Assembly (NCBI GenBank): GCA_947303335.1
Contig: CAMYYB010000008.1
Span: forward strand, 1-62,218
DNA length: 62,218 nucleotides
Direction: 5' to 3'
Origin: an uncultured Bacteroidales bacterium
GTDB taxonomy: Bacteria > Bacteroidota > Bacteroidia > Bacteroidales > F082
Within the stretch, counting starts at the first letter, position 1, and every line of letters starts with the position of its first letter. Of the stretch, positions 53,382 through 60,437 are shown one piece after another. Both the position numbers and the translations under genes were made by a program. The notes beneath the pieces were generated by a model, which worked only from the letters and a program-made list of their open reading frames with translations, was not told the DNA's origin and did not search any database.

Positions 53382-54512
53382 TTATAGTCTTCTTGTGACT
53401 TTTGGCAGCATCTCGTCGCGCCAAATGGCGAAGTCGCCGGCGATGATGTGCTTGCGTGCCTCACGAACCAGCCAGAGGTAGAAGCCCAGGTTGTGCAGGC
53501 TGGCAATCATGGGACCGAGGCTCTCGCCCGAGATGAACAGATGACGCAGATACGCCCTCGAATATTGTGTGTCCACAAAAGTTTCACCGTTGGGGTCGAC
53601 GGGACTGAAGTCATCCTTCCATTTCTCGTTACGCATGTTCATGATGCCTTCCGAAGTAAAAATCATTCCGTTGCGTCCGTTCCGCGTAGGCATCACGCAG
53701 TCGAACATATCCACACCGCGTGAAATGCCCTCCAGGATGTTGGCTGGCGTACCCACGCCCATCAAGTAGCGCGGCTTGTCCTTAGGCAATATGGTGTTGA
53801 CCAACTCTATCATCTCATACATCTTCTCAGTGGGTTCACCCACAGCGAGGCCGCCAATGGCGTTGCCCTCCGCATTTTTCGAGGCGATAAACTCAGCCGA
53901 CTGCTCACGCAGGTCACGATAGACGCAGCCCTGCACGATAGGGAACAGCATCTGGCGGTAGCCATACTTAGGTTCAGTTGCGTCGAAGCGTTCCACGCAG
54001 CGGTCCAACCAGCGGTGGGTGCGCTCCATCGACTGCTTGGCGTAAGTGTAATCAGCCGTTCCGGGTGTGCATTCGTCGAAAGCCATCATGATGTCAGCCC
54101 CGATGCTGCGCTGTATGTCCATCACCCTTTCGGGGGTGAACAGGTGGCGCGACCCGTCGATGTGCGACTGGAAAGTAACCCCCTCCTCCTTCATCTTGCG
54201 TATGCCCGTCAACGAGAAGACCTGAAAGCCGCCGCTGTCGGTCAATATGGGACGGTCCCAGCCGTTGAACTTGTGCAAGCCCCCCGCCGCCTCCAAAACG
54301 TCCAAACCCGGACGCAGATACAGATGATAGGTGTTGCCCAGAATGATTTGGGCCTTCACCTCGTCGTGAACATCGCGGATATGACAGGCTTTCACGGTGC
54401 CCGCCGTACCCACAGGCATAAATATAGGTGTCTCTATCGGTCCGTGATCGGTGTACAGCACACCTGCACGGGCTTGACTCTTAGGGTCGTTACTGACTAC
54501 TTCAAAACTCAT
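53382..54512 (-). CDS. tgt: Queuine tRNA-ribosyltransferase Tgt
   Basis: Exchanges G34 for preQ1 in tRNA-Tyr, -His, -Asn and -Asp. Catalytic features are LTDSGGFQVFSL and MAFDECTP (with its Asp), then GGLAVGEP, YLMGVGTP, and VDMFDCVMPTRNGRNG. Zinc-ligand positions near the end of the family core are changed (DTQYSRAYLRHLF region lacks the usual CxCxxC), so zinc binding may be absent in this clade. ATG 54512 is preferred over an in-frame TTG, since it follows the -7 box at 54527-54534. Confidence 0.95.
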   Translation of the reverse strand: MSFEVVSNDPKSQARAGVLYTDHGPIETPIFMPVGTAGTVKACHIRDVHDEVKAQIILGNTYHLYLRPGLDVLEAAGGLHKFNGWDRPILTDSGGFQVFSLTGIRKMKEEGVTFQSHIDGSRHLFTPERVMDIQRSIGADIMMAFDECTPGTADYTYAKQSMERTHRWLDRCVERFDATEPKYGYRQMLFPIVQGCVYRDLREQSAEFIASKNAEGNAIGGLAVGEPTEKMYEMIELVNTILPKDKPRYLMGVGTPANILEGISRGVDMFDCVMPTRNGRNGMIFTSEGIMNMRNEKWKDDFSPVDPNGETFVDTQYSRAYLRHLFISGESLGPMIASLHNLGFYLWLVREARKHIIAGDFAIWRDEMLPKVTRRL

Positions 54513-54526
54513 ACTCAAATTTTGCG

Positions 54527-54534
54527 CAAAGATA
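54527..54534 (-). promoter_or_regulatory. -7 box (TATCTTTG) for tgt operon
   Basis: Consensus TATCTTTGCG on the minus strand, 14 bases before tgt; it may drive the run from tgt through lptF/G. It is divergent from the box at 54632-54639. Confidence 0.6.
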
Positions 54535-54631
54535 GGAATTTGTTGCTTTTCGAAGGGGTGATTTGTTGAATTAACAATGAATTGTTGATAAATACTTGTC
54601 GTAATTAAAATCCCGAATATTGAAATATTAC

Positions 54632-54639
54632 TATTTTTG
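54632..54639 (+). promoter_or_regulatory. -7 box (TATTTTTG) for the GT2 gene
   Basis: TATTTTTGCG lies before the GTG start at 54664. An in-frame TTG inside the box cannot be the start. Confidence 0.55.
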
Positions 54640-54663
54640 CGCTCCTCAACAATACTACACGAC

Positions 54664-55827
54664 GTGCCTATTACATTTCATTACAACAGCCTGAGTTTCA
54701 TCATCTTACTCATATTTATCATCACCCTTGTTATCCAATTGCTTTACCATTGGATCTCTTTTTCGAAGGTAGCCTTCCACAAGGACAAGAGCACACAGAA
54801 GTTCGACAACGAGTTGGAACCTGTTTCGATAGTTCTTTGTGCAAGAGACGCTTTCGAATATCTGAACAAATTGGTTCCCGCCCTACTCAGCCAAGATTAT
54901 CCCAACTTTGAGCTCGTCATCGTCAACGACTGCTCCGACGATGAGACCGAGGTGTACCTCAAGGATATGGAACGCCTGGATTCGCGCATCAAGCCCGTAC
55001 ACCTCAAGCAGCACCTCAACTTCTTCAACGGCAAGAAATTCCCCCTCTCGATGGGCATCAAATCGGCACAGAACGACCTCATCGTGCTGACCGACTACGA
55101 CTGCATGCCCGCCAACAATAAATGGCTGCGCAGTGTGGTGAACTGCTATAAGAGAAATACCGAAGTCGTCATTGGCTACAGCCCATACGTCCAAAAGAAA
55201 GGTTTGCTCAACCGCTTGATGCGTTTCGATGCGGTGCAAAATGCCCTGCTCTACCTCTCAGCCGCCTTGCAAGGACGTCCTTATATGGGTATAGGCAAGA
55301 ACCTCTCCTATCGCAAAGAACTGTTTTACCGCAACAAAGGGTTTATCTCGCATTACACCACCACCGTGGGCGACGACGACCTGTTCGTCAGTCAAGCGGC
55401 CACGAGCAAGAACACCGAGGTGCTGATTGACGCCGAAAATCCCATACTCACCACACCGGCAGGCAGTTTCCGTCAGTGGATGCGCCAGCGTTGCGGACGC
55501 TTCTCCACCGTGCGCCACTATAGCGCTTTGACCCGAATGATGTTGAGCTGTTTCTATCTCTCGCAGTTCCTCTTCTATGTCTCGTTCATCGTCCTGCTGT
55601 GTCTCACGCCCGCTTTCGTCATCACGGGCGGCGCAGCGTTCTATATCCCCATCCTGGCGTTTTTCTTCCTCCTGCGCTTTGGTAGCCAAATGATTATCTA
55701 CCACAAAGCCTCGAAGAACCTGGGGGAGAAAGGGCTGCTTCCCGGCCTCATCGCCTACGATTTCCTGTTCGCTTTCCTCTCGCCTCTCTTCCGCCTCATG
55801 GGCCGAATGAATATTGGGGCAGAGTAA
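54664..55827 (+). CDS. Membrane-associated family 2 glycosyltransferase
   Basis: 387 residues from GTG 54664, the first start-like codon beyond the -7 box. An N-terminal helix (SFIILLIFIITLVIQLLYHW) is followed by a GT-A domain with SIVLCARDAFEYL, VIVNDCSDDET, the DxD-like DYDCMPAN, and RQWMRQRCGRFSTVRHY, which matches the QxxRW region of processive enzymes. C-terminal helices (about 290-360) complete it. Probably builds a surface polysaccharide; acceptor and donor unknown. Confidence 0.85.
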   Translation: MPITFHYNSLSFIILLIFIITLVIQLLYHWISFSKVAFHKDKSTQKFDNELEPVSIVLCARDAFEYLNKLVPALLSQDYPNFELVIVNDCSDDETEVYLKDMERLDSRIKPVHLKQHLNFFNGKKFPLSMGIKSAQNDLIVLTDYDCMPANNKWLRSVVNCYKRNTEVVIGYSPYVQKKGLLNRLMRFDAVQNALLYLSAALQGRPYMGIGKNLSYRKELFYRNKGFISHYTTTVGDDDLFVSQAATSKNTEVLIDAENPILTTPAGSFRQWMRQRCGRFSTVRHYSALTRMMLSCFYLSQFLFYVSFIVLLCLTPAFVITGGAAFYIPILAFFFLLRFGSQMIIYHKASKNLGEKGLLPGLIAYDFLFAFLSPLFRLMGRMNIGAE

Positions 55828-55890
55828 TAAAAATCCTCAAACCGAATCTCCAGAATCACCAAGGCCACTACATCCCGCAAGCTTTAAACC

Positions 55891-56424
55891 CTATAGAACC
55901 TCCACAAACAAATCATCCATAGTAATTTGCGCGGTGATGTATTCCGAATAGGCATTCCGTTGCAGGCCGTTGGCCGTGATGAAAGTGGGAATGATGCCGC
56001 CCGAAAAACGGGTCTGCTGCTTGAACAAGTCAACACGACGCATGTATTTCTCGTATTCCTCCTTGCCCAAGAGATAGAGCTTCTCGCTATATTTGGCCTC
56101 GCATAGGTTAATCATCCGGTCGGCACGCTCGATGATAAGGTCAACTTGGGCTTGCTGTTGCGTTTCGGGGTCGGTACCGCGCCACGAATAATATTCCGTT
56201 TTTATCCCGCCTATGCGCAATGCCTGCTTGATTTGCGGGATGTGCGTCAGGCAGACGCGCTCAAACGACAGTCCCATCCAAGTGTTGATGGCAGGCGTGT
56301 TGAGGCTTTGCGTCCAAAAATGCTCGTTGGTCGTATGGCTTTTCATGAATTGGAGGTAGAAAAGGGAATAGAAATCGAGCAGTTGGTAAAGCCCCTTCCG
56401 CGAGGCGATGGTCTTGTTTTTCAC
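55891..56424 (-). pseudogene. C-terminal DUF234 remnant of a truncated AAA ATPase
   Basis: About 178 codons that resemble the DUF234 (PD-(D/E)XK-like) tail of large archaeal-type AAA ATPases: YQLLDFYSLFYLQFMKS, then DPETQQQAQVDLIIERADRM and EAKYSEKLYLLGKEEYEKYMRRV, with Asp and Glu-x-Lys residues in the nuclease-like fold. There is no Walker A or B domain. The frame is open only to a TAG within a hairpin repeat at about 56437, and no true start is nearby. It looks like the stump of a longer gene cut by the repeats. Confidence 0.65.
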
Positions 56425-56436
56425 TTGATAGAATTG

Positions 56437-56539
56437 GCGATTCGGTTGCTAAAACCGTCATTTTTTTACCGTTTTAGCACTCGAATCGCGATTTAGTTGC
56501 TAAAACGATTGTTTTTTTCCGGTTTTAGCACTTGTATCG
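56437..56539. repeat. Two 51-bp tandem hairpin units
   Basis: Each unit contains GTTGCTAAAAC and GTTTTAGCAC in opposite orientation around a T-rich spacer; units start at 56437 and 56488. They interrupt the ATPase remnant. This is part of the gene-free stretch 56425-56988, which otherwise holds the repeats listed below and no further gene that I can see. Confidence 0.75.
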
Positions 56540-56543
56540 TTTT

Positions 56544-56610
56544 GGGATTGCTTCGCAAGAAATCGTTCAAAAATATGTATGGGATTGCTTCGCAAGAAAT
56601 CTTTCAAAAA
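56544..56610. repeat. 37-bp-period direct repeat GGGATTGCTTCGCAAGAAATC
   Basis: GGGATTGCTTCGCAAGAAAT begins at 56544 and again at 56581, each followed by (C/G)(G/T)TTCAAAAAT. TTGCTTCGCAA is itself a short hairpin. Confidence 0.7.
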
Positions 56611-56820
56611 TCAAATTAAAATCTTTCAAATCATAATATTAAGCTTCTTTTGTATCTCATTTTTGATTGATGGGAACTTCTAAAATTGCCTGCAATTTTT
56701 ATCTCAAAATCTTTAAAATTCAACCAATCAGAAAAATACATATTCTCAAATTCTCAAATTCTTGATAATTAGAAATTCCCTGATTTTTAATATAAGGCAA
56801 CCTCCAATTATATCATTGAA

Positions 56821-56874
56821 CACGAATCTCACTAATCTAACGAATGAATATTCGTGTTATTCGTGCAATTCGTG
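56821..56874. repeat. ATTCGTG nonamer-spaced repeats
   Basis: ATTCGTG occurs at 56850, 56859 and 56868, with CACGAAT inverted at 56821. From memory, similar ATTCGTG/AATTCGTGG strings recur between genes in many Bacteroidota; not searched here. Confidence 0.6.
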
Positions 56875-56948
56875 GTCAAAAAAGCCGAATATTTAGTGGT
56901 TGTCATAAGATTTTCCAAGGATTTCTGGCCTTTAGGCCATCCAAGAAA

Positions 56949-56980
56949 AAAGGGCTGGCGACGATGGTCACCAGCCCTTT
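56949..56980 (-). terminator. Terminator of the smalltalk cassette
   Basis: A 10-bp stem (AAAGGGCTGG with CCAGCCCTTT), nine bases after the micropeptide stop, followed on the minus strand by a T-run. Confidence 0.8.
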
Positions 56981-56988
56981 GGCATAGT

Positions 56989-57105
56989 TTAGAGGAAAAT
57001 CGGCCCTCTACCCATACAACTCGTGGTTGTTATTGCAGTGATGAAAGCTGTGAGAGCGGCTACTAACATCTTCACCACAATCTCGATGATGCGCTTCTTA
57101 TTCAT
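56989..57105 (-). CDS. Smalltalk-type micropeptide
   Basis: A 38-residue gene, too short for most gene finders. It begins MNKKRIIEIVVKMLVAAL with a single hydrophobic segment (IVVKMLVAALTAFITAITT), then TSCMGRGPIFL. This matches what I recall of the 'smalltalk protein' family of Bacteroides and relatives: about 30-40 residues, basic start, one helix, and an SC(M) near the end. The role of the family is unknown. It lies 24 bases after the CHB_HEX gene on the same strand, so the two are co-transcribed. Confidence 0.75.
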   Translation of the reverse strand: MNKKRIIEIVVKMLVAALTAFITAITTTSCMGRGPIFL

Positions 57106-57129
57106 AGTGCTATGGATTTAGAAGGTTCA

Positions 57130-58209
57130 TCATCCTGCGAAGGGGTCGTCCCCGCCGTTGCCGCCGCCAGAGGCCTTGGTGAAGGTCTTGGTGGTCACCG
57201 AGCTGCTATTGTCCTCCTTGATGGCGATGGCCTTGACGGTGGTCGTCGCACTCAGGGTGAAGGCCGCTGTGTAGAGCGTGCTCCCAGAGGTCGGCGTAGT
57301 GCCGTCCGTGGTGTAGTAGACGCGGGCATCGTCAGGACCCGTGATGCTCACTTGGGTCGTCTCAGCGAAAGGCGTGGTGCCGCTGATGGTGGGGGCGGCC
57401 AAGGTGTCTGAGCCCGTCGAAGACCCGCCGCCAGGGGTCTCGCCGCCATTGCTGCCGTTGCCGGTCCCTGAGCCCGTTCCGGTCCCTGAGCCTGTCGAAG
57501 GGCCGTCGCCCTCCACATTGAGTGCTGCACTCACGCAAGGCGAGAAGTCGTAGTTGGTGGTGCTCACCTTGTTCAGGTCGATGACGTAGCCCGCTTGGTT
57601 GGCACCCGTCTGACCCACGTTGTTGAAGCCCTCGTTAGTCTTGGGCTGGAGGACGATGCCGTAGGCGAACACTTCGAGTGCGTCGCCGCTCTCGTTGGCA
57701 CTCTTGCCGATGCTCAGGGTCGTGTTGGTGTCCATCACCGAGGCGTGACGCCAGATGCCCGTGTTGACATCGTGGACGAGGATGGCCTTGGCGATGACCT
57801 CGCCTTGGGCTGCCCCGCTGAAGGTGGCCACGTAAGCGGAAGACTCAGAGGTGATGACGACGCTGATGCTCTCAGCGTAGGAAGGGTTGTTGACCAGGTT
57901 AAGGTCGTAGCCCAGACTGGCCTTGGTGTCGTTGACCTTGACGCTCTGCAGCAGCTGCTTGATGAGCTGTCCGCGCTCGGTCTTGCGCAGGCCGTTGGCG
58001 ATGAGGGCGGTGCGTCCCACTTCACCGAGCATACCCGCCACCTGAGCGGCGAGCTTCATCTTGGCACGATGGCTCATCTGAGCGGCGGTGCGGGGGTTGG
58101 CCACGGTGGGCTGGTACTGGCGCAGGAGGATCTTGCCTCCCTTGCCCTTCGAACCGACGGCAGAGCCGGCGCGTCCGGTAAACTGGAAGATTGAAACAAT
58201 TCTTGCCAT
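57130..58209 (-). CDS. Basic N-terminal domain protein with Ser/Gly linker and CHB_HEX C-terminal domain
   Basis: 359 residues. Residues 1-200 begin MARIVSIFQFTGRAGSAVGS and continue with the QPTVANPRTAAQMSHRAK segment; this resembles a short Bacteroidota family (possibly DUF6266-like), but the match is from memory only. A linker of repeated (T)GSGTG and PST units follows (about 235-275). The last about 85 residues match the chitobiase/hexosaminidase C-terminal (CHB_HEX_C) beta domain: YYTTDGTTPTSGSTLYTAAF and on to VKAIA. No signal peptide is evident. It is co-transcribed with the smalltalk peptide. Confidence 0.6.
   Translation of the reverse strand: MARIVSIFQFTGRAGSAVGSKGKGGKILLRQYQPTVANPRTAAQMSHRAKMKLAAQVAGMLGEVGRTALIANGLRKTERGQLIKQLLQSVKVNDTKASLGYDLNLVNNPSYAESISVVITSESSAYVATFSGAAQGEVIAKAILVHDVNTGIWRHASVMDTNTTLSIGKSANESGDALEVFAYGIVLQPKTNEGFNNVGQTGANQAGYVIDLNKVSTTNYDFSPCVSAALNVEGDGPSTGSGTGTGSGTGNGSNGGETPGGGSSTGSDTLAAPTISGTTPFAETTQVSITGPDDARVYYTTDGTTPTSGSTLYTAAFTLSATTTVKAIAIKEDNSSSVTTKTFTKASGGGNGGDDPFAG
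57400..57512. repeat. Coding copies of the CTGAGC-TGTCGAAGG element
   Basis: Three copies at about 57408-57425 (CTGAGCCCGTCGAAG), 57465-57480 (CCCTGAGCCCGTTCC) and 57484-57502 (CCCTGAGCCTGTCGAAGGG) form the linker of the CHB_HEX gene, encoding PSTGSGTG-like repeats on the minus strand. The same DNA is intergenic around pcm. Confidence 0.7.
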
Positions 58210-58416
58210 AGTTTTAAGGTTTTTGGTTGGTTAATGAATTAGGTTAATTGGTTTAGGGGATTTCTAATTATCAAGAATTTGAGAAATCGAAGATTCAACG
58301 AAGTTAATTTAAGAATTTTATAATTTGTTGATTATATGAATTTTATTGAATTTGAGATAAAAATTGCAGGCAATTTTTAGAAATGCCCTTTAGTAATTTT
58401 GGTTTTTGGTTCAGGA

Positions 58417-58427
58417 TGTCAAAGAAC
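58417..58427 (-). promoter_or_regulatory. boxA-like motif GTTCTTTGACA in the cassette leader
   Basis: On the minus strand GTTCTTTGACA lies about 40 bases after the -7 box at 58467-58474, in a leader of about 250 bases before the CHB_HEX gene. It resembles the boxA antitermination signal of rRNA operons. The same motif with similar spacing recurs at 60122-60132. Confidence 0.45.
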
Positions 58428-58466
58428 GGGGTCAGGCGTGAGGGGCTCTCAGTCGCATTGACGGTG

Positions 58467-58474
58467 CAAAGATA
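58467..58474 (-). promoter_or_regulatory. -7 box (TATCTTTG) for the CHB_HEX/smalltalk cassette
   Basis: Consensus TATCTTTGCACCG on the minus strand, with a long leader to 58209. Confidence 0.6.
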
Positions 58475-58567
58475 CAACCGCGAAATTGCGCTCTACGAAT
58501 TTTCGGGCAACTTTTTTTCGGAAAAATGAAATTTTTTTCTGCCGCTCAATATTGGGTGCGATTACCA

Positions 58568-58665
58568 TAAAAAATCCTCAACTCCCACAATAAAAAATCC
58601 TCAACTCCCACAATAAAAAATCCTCAACTCCCACAATAAAAAATCCTCAACTCCCACAATAAAAA
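58568..58665. repeat. Four 23-bp tandem repeats
   Basis: TCCTCAACTCCCACAATAAAAAA repeated four times without gaps, starting near 58575, 58598, 58621 and 58644. It lies just upstream of the ATPase promoter and within the gene-free stretch 58210-58731. Confidence 0.85.
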
Positions 58666-58697
58666 TGAAAAAATACTTGATTTTCAAGAAAAACCAT

Positions 58698-58705
58698 TAT
58701 TTTTG
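58698..58705 (+). promoter_or_regulatory. -7 box (TATTTTTG) for the DUF4143 ATPase
   Basis: TATTTTTGCAG, 26 bases before the ATG at 58732. Confidence 0.6.
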
Positions 58706-58731
58706 CAGCCGAAAATAAATACTCATGTAGG

Positions 58732-60012
58732 ATGGACAAAGAGAAATACAAAAAAAGGGTTGCCGACAGGCTGCTGCAAGAGCAACTTGAGGCTGCTGGA
58801 ATGGTATTGATACAGGGACCAAAGTGGTGCGGAAAAACCACTACGGCGGAACAAGCAGCAAAAAGCGTTATTTATATGGATGACCCACAGAAGCGAAATG
58901 ATTACCGGCTATTGGCAGAAAACAATCCGGCAATGCTGTTAGAGGGTGAGACACCAAGACTATTGGATGAATGGCAATTAGCCCCTCAGCTATGGGATAC
59001 TGCTCGTTTTGTTGTTGACAGACGAGGTGGTAGAGGGCATTTCATATTCACAGGTTCTGCCGTTCCTGCCGATAAGGATAAACTCAGCCATACGGGTACA
59101 GGTCGCTTTGCCTGGCTGACCATGCGGCCTATGAGCCTATGGGAGTCGGGCGATTCTAATGGTAGCATCAGTCTGAATCATCTGTTTGCAGGACAGACGG
59201 AGGCGGCCATTGCACCTGAGCGAGCGTTGGAGGAAACGGCTTTTTTATTGTGCCGTGGTGGATGGCCCGGTGCGCTTGAGTTAAAGAGGCAGGCGGCTCT
59301 GAAACAGGCCGTTAATTATGTGGATGCTATATGCCAGAGTGACATCTCGCGCGTGGACGGTGTGGCAAGAGACGCTGCCTTCACTCGAAGACTGATGCGC
59401 TGCTATGCACGTCATCAGGGTGGCCAAGTGCCGGTAGGTACTCTTCATGCCGATCTGACAGCAACAGGCAAAGAGACGATGAGCGAAAATACCATAGTGT
59501 CCTACCTCTCAGCACTGAGAAAAATATTTGTCATAGAGGACATGCCTGCCTGGAATCCAAACCTACGGAGCAAATCGGCTATCCGCACTTCAGATACACG
59601 ATACTTCGTGGATCCTTCTATTGCTGTTGCTGCAATGGGCATCGGGCCTAATGACTTGATGAATGACCTGAATACGTTTGGATTGCTTTTTGAGACCTTG
59701 GCTGTTCGAGACTTGCGTGTATATGCAGAGGGTATAGACGGAGACGTATTCCATTATCGCGACAGCAATGGGCTGGAATGTGACGCTGTTGTGCATCTGC
59801 ACAATGGTAGTTATGGCTTAATCGAGATAAAACTTGGCGGTGAGACATTGATAGAGGAAGGTGCCAAGAGCCTGAAGCGACTGGCAGACAAAATAGATAC
59901 CACGAAGATGAAGACACCATCGTTTATGATGGTACTGACAGCAGCAGGCCAATATGCCTATAGGAGAAAAGACGGAGTGATGGTGGTGCCTATAGGGTGC
60001 TTGAAAGACTGA
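58732..60012 (+). CDS. AAA ATP-binding protein with DUF4143 domain
   Basis: 426 residues. AAA_14-type Walker A QGPKWCGKTTTAEQ near residue 29, Walker B-like RLLDEWQLAPQLWD near residue 76, and FIFTGSAVP near residue 103. The DUF4143 C-terminus (about 205-385) includes FGLLFETLAVRDLRVYA and the nuclease-like LIEIKLGG. These ATPases are plentiful in Bacteroidales accessory DNA, often repeated in a genome; their role is unknown, with restriction- or toxin-like ideas unproven. It lies between direct-repeat leaders (58.4 and 60.1 kb). Confidence 0.82.
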   Translation: MDKEKYKKRVADRLLQEQLEAAGMVLIQGPKWCGKTTTAEQAAKSVIYMDDPQKRNDYRLLAENNPAMLLEGETPRLLDEWQLAPQLWDTARFVVDRRGGRGHFIFTGSAVPADKDKLSHTGTGRFAWLTMRPMSLWESGDSNGSISLNHLFAGQTEAAIAPERALEETAFLLCRGGWPGALELKRQAALKQAVNYVDAICQSDISRVDGVARDAAFTRRLMRCYARHQGGQVPVGTLHADLTATGKETMSENTIVSYLSALRKIFVIEDMPAWNPNLRSKSAIRTSDTRYFVDPSIAVAAMGIGPNDLMNDLNTFGLLFETLAVRDLRVYAEGIDGDVFHYRDSNGLECDAVVHLHNGSYGLIEIKLGGETLIEEGAKSLKRLADKIDTTKMKTPSFMMVLTAAGQYAYRRKDGVMVVPIGCLKD

Positions 60013-60064
60013 TTCGTGAAGATTTCGGATCAGGTTTTGGGCTCATTTTTGGGTTAGCGAAAAG

Positions 60065-60100
60065 TTAGAGTTAGGTTAGACTTAGGTTAGAGTTAGAAAT
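60065..60100. repeat. GTTAG-rich repeat after the ATPase
   Basis: GTTAGAGTTAGG, TTAGACTTAGG and TTAGAGTTAG follow in tandem. They mark the start of the gene-free stretch 60013-60437, which also holds an orphan leader copy and the palindrome below, and no gene I can identify. Confidence 0.6.
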
Positions 60101-60104
60101 TTCG

Positions 60105-60220
60105 GTTTTTGTGGTTCAGGATGTCAAAGAACGGGGTTAAGCGTGGGGGGGGCGCATCCGCAGTGCAAAGGTAAGTCAAGCCCATTGCGGTTTTCAAATT
60201 TTCGGGGAAGTTTTTTTTTC
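60105..60220 (-). promoter_or_regulatory. Orphan duplicate of the cassette leader
   Basis: GGTTCAGGATGTCAAAGAAC at 60113-60132 repeats 58408-58427 and is followed, at similar distance, by GCAAAGGTA (minus-strand TACCTTTG, 60166-60173) and an ATTTTCGGG stretch also found at 58498. On the minus strand it reads -7 box, then GTTCTTTGACA, but points into the end of the DUF4143 gene with nothing to drive. It may be a copy left by a duplication. Confidence 0.6.
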
Positions 60221-60240
60221 ATGAAACGAAAAAAAACTAC

Positions 60241-60402
60241 TGTTACAGTTGTTACAGTGTTACAGTTGTTTTGAAGGGTATTCCAACCCTAAAAATACTC
60301 TTATATTTATATATATATATAAATATATATATATAAATATAAAATTTAGTTTTGACTTTTGCATGACTTGATTTCGAACTGTAACACTGTAACACTGTAA
60401 CA
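60241..60402. repeat. AT-rich palindrome flanked by inverted TGTTACAGT arrays
   Basis: TGTTACAGT-TGTTACAGTG-TTACAGTT (60241-60267) faces AACTGTAACACTGTAACACTGTAACA (60377-60402, given here in two parts: AACTGTAACACTG, TAACACTGTAACA), its near-perfect reverse complement. Between them is TTATATTTATATATAT and its mirror (about 60301-60342). The layout (short repeated arms around an AT palindrome) copies that at 16280-16471. Confidence 0.8.
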
Positions 60403-60437
60403 TATTCCTCCATTTCACTGAAAATATCAGGATAGAG

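Larger units (their letters stand above)
56678..58382. mobile_element. Cassette bounded by imperfect inverted repeats (smalltalk plus CHB_HEX gene)
   Basis: Two blocks on the left recur inverted on the right. Block A: 56678-56721 (TTCTAAAATTGCCTGCAATT and on to TTATCTCAAA) against 58338-58382. Block B: 56751-56781 (TTCTCAAATTCTTGATAATT and on to AGAAATTCCC) against 58255-58285. Inside lie only two minus-strand genes. No transposase is present, so this would be a non-autonomous or passively moved unit, or two diverged copies of a leader. Boundaries are approximate. Confidence 0.6.

Noticed and set aside
56437..56539. Invertible promoter (phase switch)
   Set aside because: The inverted units lack a clear promoter between them and no site-specific recombinase gene is near.
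56989..57105. Type I toxin peptide
   Set aside because: It is hydrophobic and short, but there is no antisense RNA promoter overlapping it, and it matches the smalltalk pattern better.
58568..58665. Possible CRISPR array
   Set aside because: The 23-bp units abut with no spacers and no cas genes are near.
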